A stretch of DNA of 10,040 nt, from contig JAGUUJ010000049.1 in the NCBI GenBank assembly GCA_020063525.1, positions 1 through 10,040 of the forward strand, in the 5' to 3' direction. Both the position numbers and the translations under genes were made by a program. The notes under the pieces are model-generated. The model ran no database searches. It saw nothing but the letters and a program-made list of their open reading frames with translations, and had not been told where the DNA came from. This document shows, piece by piece, positions 1 through 5,805 of the stretch (its first letter is position 1; each line of letters begins with the position of its first letter). The DNA comes from Candidatus Omnitrophota bacterium (lineage in GTDB: Bacteria; Omnitrophota; Gorgyraeia; Gygaellales; Profunditerraquicolaceae).

Positions 1-26
1 GTGTTCTACCGATGAACTACGCCCGC
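1..26 (-). tRNA. tRNA 5' portion, probably tRNA-Gly (truncated by window edge)
   Basis: Read on the minus strand, bases 26 to 1 fold as the first third of a tRNA. There is a seven-base acceptor strand GCGGGCG, then the TA at positions 8-9, a four-pair D stem (GTTC/GAAC) closing a loop with the invariant GG and a following TA, the single A at position 26 and the first base of the anticodon stem. The anticodon and 3' half lie outside the window, so the identity is inferred: a GCGGGCG acceptor with this D arm is typical of bacterial tRNA-Gly. The gene begins only 4 bases after the thiC stop codon on the same strand. Confidence 0.85.
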
Positions 27-30
27 ATAA

Positions 31-1317
31 TTAAAAGAGACGCTTGCATTTTTCCATTAATTTAATAGAACAATATTTACCGCACATCGTACATACATCC
101 AATAATTGTGGTTTTGAAGAAGTCCTGTAATTTTTTGCTTTATCCGGATCTATAGACAGAGCAATCTGTTGTTTCCAATCGCGTCTTTTGCGAGCTTCTG
201 ACATCTTTTTATCCCAGCGTATTGCTGATTTTATACCTTTTGCTATATCGGCTGCGTGTGCTGCGATCCTGTAAGCTATAACACCTTCCTTGACATCTTC
301 CACAGACGGATGCCTGAGATGTTCCGAAGGGGTTACATAACATAAAAAATCCGCACCTATACTTGCAGCAAGAGCGCCTCCGATAGCGCTGCTTATATGG
401 TCGTATCCCGCTGCTATATCAGTAACCAGGGGACCTAAAACATAAAAGGGGGCATTGCGGCAAATAGTTTTTTCTAAAACAATATTTCTCTTGATTTGAT
501 TTAAGGGAATGTGTCCCGGACCTTCAATCATTACCTGGACATTTCTTTTTTTTGCACGATTAGCTAAATCACCCAGAATTTTAAGCTCAGCAATTTGTGC
601 ATTATCTGTTGCATCCAATATAGAGCCCGGCCTTAATCCGTCTCCCAAGCTTAGAGTTATATCGTAATCATAAGCTATATCCAGAATCTTATCAAAATAT
701 TCATAAAAAGGGTTCTCTTTTTTGTTGCGGGCTATCCAGCTGGCTAATATTGCTCCACCCCTTGAGACAATATCCAGTATCCGTTTATGTTTCTTTAGAA
801 CTCCCAGGCTTTTTCTCGTAACACCCGCGTGAATGGTAAAAAAATCCACGCCCTCTTTAGCCTGTGATTCTAGATTATCCAATATATCATCGATACTAAA
901 TTTTAAAAAGTTTCCTTTTATTTTTTGAGCATTTACCGCTATTTCGTAAACAGGCACTGTTCCAACGGGTACGGGCGAATACTCTAATATTTGCTTTCTT
1001 ATTTTCTTAAGGTTCCCTCCTACGCTTAAATCCATAATTGTATCTGCGCCGTATTTTACCGCAACCTCTATTTTTCTTAACTCATCGCTAATTTGTGATT
1101 TATCAGTTGAGGTGCCTATGTTTGCATTTATTTTTGTACGCAGCCCCCAACCTACAGCACAAGGTTTTTTTATATTGTGTTTTCGATTATGAAGAATGAC
1201 AACCCTACCTTCCCTTACCCATTTCAAAATTAAATTGGGGTTCTTACCTTCCTTATAAGCAATCCTTTTCATTAAAGGCGTTATAATATTATTCTTGGCG
1301 TATTCTAATTGAGTCAT
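31..1317 (-). CDS. thiC: Phosphomethylpyrimidine synthase ThiC (short form)
   Basis: This radical-SAM enzyme converts 5-aminoimidazole ribotide to hydroxymethylpyrimidine phosphate, the pyrimidine half of thiamine. At 428 residues it is the short form that lacks the long N-terminal domain of the E. coli enzyme (about 630 residues). Family landmarks run the full length: an N-G-T-type segment at 65-71, TIHAGV at 161-166, GDGLRPGSI at 225-233, EGPGHIPLNQI at 265-275 and LGPLVTDIAAGYDH at 294-307. The C-terminal cluster cysteines are C409, C412 and C416. This is CX2CX3C as read here, one residue tighter than the CX2CX4C usually quoted for long ThiC. The start is ATG at 1317 with only a weak AAGA upstream. 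It is the last protein gene of the thiD2-thiE-thiC group and follows a 121-base repeat-filled spacer in which I see no TPP riboswitch. Confidence 0.96.
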   Translation of the reverse strand: MTQLEYAKNNIITPLMKRIAYKEGKNPNLILKWVREGRVVILHNRKHNIKKPCAVGWGLRTKINANIGTSTDKSQISDELRKIEVAVKYGADTIMDLSVGGNLKKIRKQILEYSPVPVGTVPVYEIAVNAQKIKGNFLKFSIDDILDNLESQAKEGVDFFTIHAGVTRKSLGVLKKHKRILDIVSRGGAILASWIARNKKENPFYEYFDKILDIAYDYDITLSLGDGLRPGSILDATDNAQIAELKILGDLANRAKKRNVQVMIEGPGHIPLNQIKRNIVLEKTICRNAPFYVLGPLVTDIAAGYDHISSAIGGALAASIGADFLCYVTPSEHLRHPSVEDVKEGVIAYRIAAHAADIAKGIKSAIRWDKKMSEARKRRDWKQQIALSIDPDKAKNYRTSSKPQLLDVCTMCGKYCSIKLMEKCKRLF

Positions 1318-1338
1318 ATCTTAAAATATTTCTGCCAG

Positions 1339-1432
1339 TCGGTTAAGGCTACGGCTACGATACCCGTTTCGTCAATCGGCTACGGTTACGTTACCCTAAC
1401 CTTAACCGATACGGGCTTCGTTACCGTTGCCG
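1339..1432. repeat. Palindromic short-word repeat between thiE and thiC (GGTTACG family)
   Basis: The spacer is built from reiterated words: GGCTAC twice in tandem at 1347-1358, again at 1378-1383, then GGTTAC at 1384-1389. A perfect 10-bp inverted repeat pairs 1339-1348 with 1400-1409. Inside and across it, ATCGG (1375-1379) can pair with CCGAT (1406-1410), and CCCGT (1363-1367) with ACGGG (1411-1415). A degenerate direct repeat starts CGATAC at 1358 and 1407. The core at 1383-1401 closely matches the hairpin at 4808-4828. No T-run follows the stems in the direction of transcription, so it does not look like a simple terminator. Confidence 0.65.
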
Positions 1433-1438
1433 AGATTT

Positions 1439-2074
1439 TTAGTGCAATTTGTCATAAAAATATTTCGTTGCTGACGAAATATCCCTTGCCTGTAAAATCG
1501 CCCTGCAGACAGCCGCTCTTTTTACGCCTTGAGACTTTATGTCATTTATGTTATTTTCATTAATTCCGCCGATAACAAAAAAAGGTATATGAATCGCTCT
1601 TTTAACCTTCCTTATTAAATCTAAACCTACGGCCTTATATTCGGGTTTGGTAGGAGTAGAGAAGATTGGACCTATACTTATATAATCTGCTTGGTTTTTT
1701 TGTGCTTCAATGGCCTGGTTTAAACTATGGCAGGATACACCGATAATTTTATCTTTACCTAATAATTGTCTGGCTGTATCTAGTGGCAGGTCATTCTGGC
1801 CTAAATGGATTCCATCGCTATCTACGAGCTTGGCAATATCTATGTAGTCATTAATAATAAATAAAGTTTGAGTGTTTGTTAACAATTTACGTAGTTTGTA
1901 AGCCTCTTTCAGGATAAATTCTTTTTTTGATTCCTTGTCTCTTAATTGAATTATGTCAGCGCCTGAATCTTTTATTTTGCTGGCTATATTAAATATAGGC
2001 CTCGCCGCTGAGACTTTTTTATCTACGATAACATAAAGACGAGATTCTCTTAGCAGCTTTTTTTTCAAGTTCAT
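1439..2074 (-). CDS. thiE: Thiamine-phosphate synthase ThiE
   Basis: ThiE joins HMP pyrophosphate to the thiazole phosphate to give thiamine monophosphate. The 211-residue protein is full length for this TIM-barrel family. It shows QLRDK at 43-47 (pyrophosphate-binding Arg and Lys), IINDY at 73-77, DGIHLGQNDLP at 87-97, GVSCHS at 112-117, SIGPIFSTPTKP at 133-144 (phosphate loop) and VIGGIN at 167-172. The listed start is ATG at 2074, inside the end of thiD2 and in the +1 frame relative to it, giving a 56-base overlap. The first six residues, through the lysine run, are an out-of-frame reading of the thiD2 tail, and there is no clear ribosome site. Family similarity really begins at RLYVIVD (12-18). 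ThiE is often the C-terminal half of a ThiD2-ThiE fusion, so this start may reflect a frameshift at the A8 run. Confidence 0.95.
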   Translation of the reverse strand: MNLKKKLLRESRLYVIVDKKVSAARPIFNIASKIKDSGADIIQLRDKESKKEFILKEAYKLRKLLTNTQTLFIINDYIDIAKLVDSDGIHLGQNDLPLDTARQLLGKDKIIGVSCHSLNQAIEAQKNQADYISIGPIFSTPTKPEYKAVGLDLIRKVKRAIHIPFFVIGGINENNINDIKSQGVKRAAVCRAILQARDISSATKYFYDKLH

Positions 2075-2462
2075 AAATATCGTATCTTAATCTTTTAAAT
2101 TTAACAGCGGTATTTTTATTAATAAGTTTGGTAAATTCTTCCAAGACTCTTATGGATTCTTTTACGCGCTGCATGTTCGCAAAGAAAATATCCTGGCAAT
2201 TTCTCCTTTTTAGCTCATTGATATATATTTTTCTGCCTACATCTTTTAAGCTTTTTCTTTCTTGAAATAGTTTCATGTTTCCTGGCAAGTATTTTAATAT
2301 TGCATCGGTCCTATGCCTTATTTTTTTAAATTCGGATGTTAAATTATAACTGTCCAGGATAAATCTGGTTATTTCCTCGCATACGCGCAAACCTTCTTTC
2401 GCCCGATTTATATTTGCATCAATAACCCTGTAGATAACTTTGGTTTTAGAAGCGTTTGGCAA
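2019..2462 (-). CDS. thiD2: ThiD2-type hydroxymethylpyrimidine phosphate kinase
   Basis: This matches the small ThiD2 domain, an alternative HMP-P kinase that in many bacteria is fused to the N-terminus of ThiE and replaces the usual ThiD. The hallmark stretch is RVIDANINRAKEGLRVCEE at residues 12-30, followed by a helical region with KKIRHRTD (46-53) and, near the end, ESIRVLEEFTKL (102-113) and RLRYDIYELEK (124-134). The start is TTG at 2462, overlapping the end of the upstream adenylyltransferase gene by 17 bases, with no strong ribosome site, so translation may be coupled. From about residue 136 the tail (AAKRISSLCYRR) looks like an out-of-frame reading of the thiE sequence RESRLYVIVD. 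A single base lost from the A8 run would give one protein of about 340 residues. Function is inferred from the family. Confidence 0.85.
   Translation of the reverse strand: MPNASKTKVIYRVIDANINRAKEGLRVCEEITRFILDSYNLTSEFKKIRHRTDAILKYLPGNMKLFQERKSLKDVGRKIYINELKRRNCQDIFFANMQRVKESIRVLEEFTKLINKNTAVKFKRLRYDIYELEKKAAKRISSLCYRR
2058..2065 (-). other. A8 homopolymer in the thiD2/thiE overlap (possible slippage or frameshift site)
   Basis: Eight consecutive A residues on the coding strand fall at thiD2 codons 133-135 and thiE codons 4-6. The thiE frame is +1 relative to thiD2. With seven As the two genes become one open frame that reads ...ELEKKLLRESRLYVIVD..., joining the conserved end of ThiD2 to the conserved start of ThiE with no gap. 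A -1 shift instead meets a stop within a few codons. Candidate causes are RNA polymerase slippage, a real frameshift mutation with re-initiation at the thiE ATG, or a homopolymer sequencing error. Confidence 0.55.
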
Positions 2463-2934
2463 TTTTTTTGATTAAATTAGAGGTGGAGTATCCTTTTACA
2501 AATTTTATCGTAGAGACACGGCCGCCATAACTGAGCATAAAATCTTTGCCTATTATATTATTCTTGTTCCAATCCGCACCTTTAACAAGCACATCCGGTT
2601 TTATAAACTTTATTATTTTAAGCGGCGTGTCTTCTTTGAAAAGCACTACATAATCTACGCTTTCTAAAGCCGCGACTAGCCGCAATCTATCCTTTTCATT
2701 AACAACCGGCCTTTTTTTTCCTTTAATCCTTTTTGCCGATGAATCGCTATTTATTCCTACAACAAGGACATCGCCTTTTTTTTTGGCATCCTGCAAATAC
2801 TTTACATGCCCGTAGTGCAACAAATCAAAACAACCGTTAGTGAATACGACTTTCTGACGTCGAGCCTTAAAGTATGGAATTAGCTTTTTAAGCTTCCTTA
2901 AACTTTGGATTTTCTTTTCTAATAAACGGGGCAT
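2446..2934 (-). CDS. rfaE2: D-glycero-beta-D-manno-heptose 1-phosphate adenylyltransferase (HldE C-terminal / RfaE2 type)
   Basis: This is a single-domain nucleotidyltransferase that would transfer AMP from ATP to heptose 1-phosphate, making ADP-heptose for lipopolysaccharide. Residues 30-46 carry VFTNGCFDLLHYGHVKY, with the HxGH nucleotide-binding motif at 40-43. Further family features are GINSD at 60-64, the KRPVVNEKDR segment at 74-83, PDVLVKGADW at 113-122 and the C-terminal GYSTSNLIKKI at 148-158. At 162 residues it corresponds to only the second half of the two-domain E. coli HldE; the sugar kinase half is not in this window. It starts at ATG 2934, 13 bases after gmhA, which strongly favours the heptose assignment over related cytidylyltransferases. 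AAAAAAAGA before the start is a weak ribosome site. Confidence 0.92.
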   Translation of the reverse strand: MPRLLEKKIQSLRKLKKLIPYFKARRQKVVFTNGCFDLLHYGHVKYLQDAKKKGDVLVVGINSDSSAKRIKGKKRPVVNEKDRLRLVAALESVDYVVLFKEDTPLKIIKFIKPDVLVKGADWNKNNIIGKDFMLSYGGRVSTIKFVKGYSTSNLIKKIAKRF

Positions 2935-2947
2935 TCTTTTTTTGGCG

Positions 2948-3523
2948 CTAGGTCTCTCGACAGACAGCCTGTTCTACCAGTTCGCATACGATATGTCCTA
3001 TGGTGATATGCGCTTCTTGAATTCTGGCTGTAACTGATGAAGGTATTACCAGTGATATATCAGTTAATTTTGCTAGCTCTCCTCCATCCGCACCTGTAAG
3101 GGCAATGGTCTTCAGGCCCATTTTTTTAGCCTGTTTGATACCAAGAACCACATTCTTTGCTTTTCCGCTGGTTGATATCCCGATAGCAACATCATTTTTC
3201 CGCCCCAGTGCTTCAATCTGTTTTGCAAAAACTACCTCATAACCATAATCATTTGCGAGAGACGTTAATATAGCTGTATTTGTTGTAAGCGCAATGGCGG
3301 ATAAAGCATTCCTGTCTTTTTTGAATCTACCCACGAGTTCTGCTGCAATGTGTTGGCTATCACTAGCTGAACCGCCGTTTCCAAAAAGAATTACTTTCCC
3401 GTTCTTTTTAAGGCAGTCTGTTATAAGATCGGTTATTTCTATAATTTTTCCGATACCCGTGCGCAATAGTTCTTCTTTGACTTGTATGCTTTCCAACAAT
3501 ATATCCTTAATTCTATCTCTCAT
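2948..3523 (-). CDS. gmhA: Sedoheptulose 7-phosphate isomerase (phosphoheptose isomerase)
   Basis: GmhA isomerises sedoheptulose 7-phosphate to D-glycero-D-manno-heptose 7-phosphate, the first step to ADP-heptose. The 191-residue length is normal for this SIS-domain enzyme. The sugar-phosphate site is seen as FGNGGSASDSQHIAAELVGRF at 47-67. E62 is the likely equivalent of the E. coli catalytic Glu65. GISTSGKAKN lies at 114-123 and IQEAHITIGHIVCELVE at 168-184, with Q169 and H177 matching the spacing of the E. coli Gln172 and His180. It starts at ATG 3523. No good Shine-Dalgarno precedes it, because the upstream bases belong to the inverted-repeat element at 3529-3676. It is followed 13 bases later by the adenylyltransferase, so the two form a heptose pair. 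Confidence 0.95.
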   Translation of the reverse strand: MRDRIKDILLESIQVKEELLRTGIGKIIEITDLITDCLKKNGKVILFGNGGSASDSQHIAAELVGRFKKDRNALSAIALTTNTAILTSLANDYGYEVVFAKQIEALGRKNDVAIGISTSGKAKNVVLGIKQAKKMGLKTIALTGADGGELAKLTDISLVIPSSVTARIQEAHITIGHIVCELVEQAVCRET

Positions 3524-3528
3524 TAAAT

Positions 3529-3676
3529 GAGCACATAACTTACGAACACGCGAGTGTGAGTAAGTTATTGTGCGAATTAACCCTTGACATTTTGAAGCAG
3601 TTACTTAGAACAAAATGTCAAGGGTAAGTTCAGACTTATAAGTTATGTTCGCTATCGCTCCATAACTTATGTCCTC
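3529..3676. repeat. Multi-hairpin palindromic element with inverted ends (MITE-like) between pfk and gmhA
   Basis: Nearly the whole 155-base gap is inverted repeats. The outer ends (3529-3544 against 3661-3676) are complementary at 13 of 16 positions. In the centre a perfect 15-bp stem pairs 3580-3594 with 3611-3625 around a 16-base loop. On the left flank, GCACATAACTTAC (3531-3543) pairs with 3560-3573 apart from one bulged base, with an inner ACAC/GTGT stem capped by GCGA. On the right flank, ATAAGTTATG (3638-3647) pairs perfectly with 3661-3670. The symmetrical plan resembles a small non-autonomous mobile element or a compound REP-type repeat. No ORF and no T-run terminator is present. Confidence 0.7.
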
Positions 3677-3678
3677 AC

Positions 3679-4710
3679 TTATCCAAAAAATACCTTAGCA
3701 ATTTCGTAAAGGTCCATATCCACTGTTTTTAAGACACTGACCGCCTCCTCAATTGGAACATCGATAATTTTATTACCTGCCAGCGCTACCATCCTGCCGA
3801 ATTTTTTAGCTTTCACTAACTCCACCGCCCTTACTCCAAATCTTGTGCCTAGGATTCTATCAAAAGCAGTGGGGCTGCCTCCTCTCTGAATATGCCCAAG
3901 AACACTTACTCTTGTTTCATAACCCATTCTCTTTTCTATTTCTTGCCCTAAGGTTTCACCAATACCTCCCAGCCTAACGTGGCCAAACTCATCTAATTTT
4001 TCCTCTTGGGTAATCATGGTCCCCTCTTTGAATTTAGCGCCTTCAGCCACGACTACTATACTAAATAACTTCCCGCGCGCATGCCTCTTCTTTAGCAGCT
4101 CACACGTCTCTTCGATATCAATAGGTATCTCAGGAATCAAAATTACATCTGCTCCGCCTGCAATCCCTGCTTCAGTAGCAATCCATCCTGCGTGCCTGCC
4201 CATGACTTCTACAACAATAATACGGTGGTGGCTTTCTGCGGTAGTGTGCAGCTTATCAATGCATTCCATGGCAGTATTTAATGCTGTATCGAATCCAGAA
4301 GTGTAATCTGTAGTAGAGAGGTCATTATCTATGGTTTTAGGCACGCCTACAATATTTGTGATGCCATCCTTGATTAATTTTGTTGCTACTCCCAACGTGT
4401 CTTCTCCTCCGGTCGCGATTAATGCGTCCAGCCCGAGTTTCTTATAATTATCTTTTAGTTTTTGCAAATCGCCTTCTTTTTTATATGGATTTGTCCGGCT
4501 TGTGCCCAAAATTGTACCACCTTTAGGTAATATTCCTGAGACGCTTTCCAGTTTTAAACTTATAATGTCATTTTCAATTAAACCTTTCCAGCCGTTTTTA
4601 ATACCTATAATTTCGTAGCCTTCATTTAGGCTTTTTCTGACTGCCGCTCTAATTACAGGATTTAATCCTGGACAATCGCCTCCGCCGGTAAGAACCCCTA
4701 TCTTAGTCAT
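3679..4710 (-). CDS. pfkA: 6-phosphofructokinase, probably pyrophosphate-dependent
   Basis: This full-length (343 residues) PFK-A family enzyme phosphorylates fructose 6-phosphate at C1 in glycolysis. Motifs are GVLTGGGDCPGLN at 5-17, GGEDT at 101-105, PKTIDNDL at 124-131 (catalytic D128 and D130), MGRHAG at 170-175, VAEGA at 221-225 and ETRVSVLGHIQRGGSP at 265-280 (R267 and R276 contacting substrate). Two positions decide the phosphoryl donor. E. coli ATP-PFK has Gly104 and Gly124, whereas PPi enzymes have Asp and Lys there. This protein has D104 and K125 at the aligned sites, which predicts pyrophosphate use, and the reaction would then be reversible. The start is ATG at 4710 with a good AAAAGGGAGG site at 4721-4730. 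The gene stands apart from its neighbours, with repeat-bearing spacers on both sides. The symbol follows the family; pfp would be equally fair if PPi use is confirmed. Confidence 0.95.
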   Translation of the reverse strand: MTKIGVLTGGGDCPGLNPVIRAAVRKSLNEGYEIIGIKNGWKGLIENDIISLKLESVSGILPKGGTILGTSRTNPYKKEGDLQKLKDNYKKLGLDALIATGGEDTLGVATKLIKDGITNIVGVPKTIDNDLSTTDYTSGFDTALNTAMECIDKLHTTAESHHRIIVVEVMGRHAGWIATEAGIAGGADVILIPEIPIDIEETCELLKKRHARGKLFSIVVVAEGAKFKEGTMITQEEKLDEFGHVRLGGIGETLGQEIEKRMGYETRVSVLGHIQRGGSPTAFDRILGTRFGVRAVELVKAKKFGRMVALAGNKIIDVPIEEAVSVLKTVDMDLYEIAKVFFG

Positions 4711-4741
4711 AAGTTACTACCCTCCCTTTTAATCGCTAAAA

Positions 4742-4791
4742 CGCAAAAGTTTTTCTTTGCGCCTTTGCGGTATAAGTATTATTTTACTTAT
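4742..4791. repeat. CTTTGCG-word repeat and small hairpin upstream of pfk
   Basis: CTTTGCG occurs at 4755-4761, CCTTTGCGG at 4762-4770 and TTTTTGCGC just downstream near 4795, while CGCAAAAG at 4742-4749 is a partial inverted partner. Next to these, ATAAGTA (4772-4778) and TACTTAT (4785-4791) form a perfect 7-bp inverted repeat with a 6-base loop. The region lies between the amaP stop and the pfk ribosome site, so it may include the pfk promoter, but I could not pick out a convincing -35/-10 pair. Confidence 0.45.
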
Positions 4792-4807
4792 GATTTTTGC
4801 GCTTTAA

Positions 4808-4828
4808 CGGTTACGTTCTACCGTAACC
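4808..4828. repeat. GGTTACG hairpin covering the amaP stop codon
   Basis: GGTTACG (4809-4815) and CGTAACC (4822-4828) are perfect 7-bp inverted arms with a 6-base loop. With the preceding C, the sequence aligns with 1383-1401 in the thiE-thiC spacer apart from one substitution and a two-base indel. The amaP stop codon and its last four codons lie inside this element. Confidence 0.6.
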
Positions 4829-5416
4829 ACTGAATGGTATTGTAGGTTCCTCTTTTTCTAATTCTTTTCTTTTTCTGTCTGTGTCATGGATTGAAATAAT
4901 CTTTAGGACATGAATTTTAATAATTATCTGTTCTTCAAGACCGAGGATTTCCTGTATTTTAGACCTGGTTATTTCCTGCAACCGGCTAGTCAAATCAGGG
5001 ATATTTGCCTCTGACTTTAATACAACTCTAATATCAACAATAATGCCTTTTTTAGTTGCAATTACATCCGGCCTTAATTCTTTTATTTCCGGGAGCACGC
5101 CTGCAAGCCGTTTTATCAAATCCTCAACTGCAGAAAGAGCAATAGTTACTTCCCCTGAGGCGGTTGTAAAGGCAATCGTCCTTTCCCGTTGAAACCGTCC
5201 CAAGATTAATTGTGCAAACGAAAAGCTGATTACTATTAATAAAAGGCCGGAGAGCCCTACGATAATTCTCGAATTAATATTATATTGTGTATACGCAAGC
5301 AGATTATTTATGTCCTGAGGCTGTAATAAATTAACAGAGAATATTATTAATATCATTCCGATAAGAATAAGGACTACCGCGTAAAATAATATTCCTAAAA
5401 CCGTAAATATGCGCAT
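4811..5416 (-). CDS. amaP: AmaP-like alkaline-shock membrane anchor protein
   Basis: This is a 201-residue membrane protein with two hydrophobic helices, at about residues 5-28 and 50-72, separated by a short polar segment. A soluble C-terminal domain of about 110 residues follows, with the alternating strand and helix pattern seen in Asp23-related domains (IVDIRVVLKSEANIPDL at 125-141). This is the architecture of AmaP, which in Firmicutes anchors Asp23 to the membrane. The start at ATG 5416 is 3 bases after the asp23 stop, with a strong GAGAGGGGG site inside the end of asp23, so the pair is translationally linked. The last residues (GYGRT) and the stop codon come from a palindromic repeat and are unlikely to be conserved. 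The exact role in a presumed diderm is unknown; envelope stress is inferred. Confidence 0.8.
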   Translation of the reverse strand: MRIFTVLGILFYAVVLILIGMILIIFSVNLLQPQDINNLLAYTQYNINSRIIVGLSGLLLIVISFSFAQLILGRFQRERTIAFTTASGEVTIALSAVEDLIKRLAGVLPEIKELRPDVIATKKGIIVDIRVVLKSEANIPDLTSRLQEITRSKIQEILGLEEQIIIKIHVLKIISIHDTDRKRKELEKEEPTIPFSGYGRT

Positions 5417-5419
5417 CTA

Positions 5420-5773
5420 TTACCCCCTCTCTATGCCCTGGACATTTATATTTATATACTTTATAGACAGGTTTGTCATTTTTTCCAAGGCATTACGAAT
5501 ATTTTCTTGTGCCTTATTGGCCATATCGGGAATATTAAAACCATATCTTATAACCAGCGGGACTTCAAGTCTAATTTCATCATTCTTGTCAATGTCAACT
5601 TTGATTGCGAGCAAAGCCTTTTTACCGATTAATTCTAAGAGCCCGCTCCTGAAATCTCCTCCTATGCGTTTTACTCCCTCAATTTCAACTGCCGCGATAG
5701 AAGCGATTGAGGCAATAACATTTTTATGTATTCTAATATTGCCTAAATCTGTTCGTGATTCCTCTTTATGCAT
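5420..5773 (-). CDS. Asp23/Gls24 family envelope-stress protein
   Basis: A 117-residue soluble protein matching the Asp23/Gls24 domain. It opens with GNIRIHKNVIASIASIAAVEIEGVKRIGG (11-39), the segment in which this family has an I-x-x-x-V-(I/V)-x-x-I-A pattern followed by E-(V/I)-x-G-V. The middle strands lie around 53-74 (LLAIKVDIDKNDEIRLEV), followed by IPDMANKAQENIRNALEKMTNL (81-102). There is no signal peptide or membrane segment, so it should be cytoplasmic and held at the membrane by the AmaP-like product of the next gene. The start is ATG at 5773 with GGAGG at 5778-5782, the clearest ribosome site of the window. It follows accC after 32 bases, an order seen in other bacteria. Confidence 0.88.
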   Translation of the reverse strand: MHKEESRTDLGNIRIHKNVIASIASIAAVEIEGVKRIGGDFRSGLLELIGKKALLAIKVDIDKNDEIRLEVPLVIRYGFNIPDMANKAQENIRNALEKMTNLSIKYININVQGIERG

Positions 5774-5805
5774 TATTCCTCCGAATAGAATATTTTTAGA
5801 TAAGC

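Noticed and set aside
1318..1438. TPP riboswitch before thiC
   Set aside because: The conserved CUGAGA core and the 3' pyrophosphate-sensing segment are absent on the minus strand. The structure present is explained by palindromic repeats.
1309..1563. Plus-strand reading frame over the thiE-thiC spacer
   Set aside because: Its translation comes from the repeat words and the antisense of thiE, with no family resemblance. It is a shadow frame.
3584..3621. TTGACA promoter elements on both strands in the central stem
   Set aside because: TTGACA occurs on each strand because the stem is palindromic, but no TATAAT-like box lies about 17 bases downstream on either strand.
3580..3625. Rho-independent terminator after pfk
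   Set aside because: The stem is long and perfect, but neither strand has a T-run after it, and it belongs to a larger symmetrical element.
3294..4306. Plus-strand frames opposite gmhA and pfk
   Set aside because: They are antisense to strongly conserved enzymes and have no recognisable domain or ribosome site.
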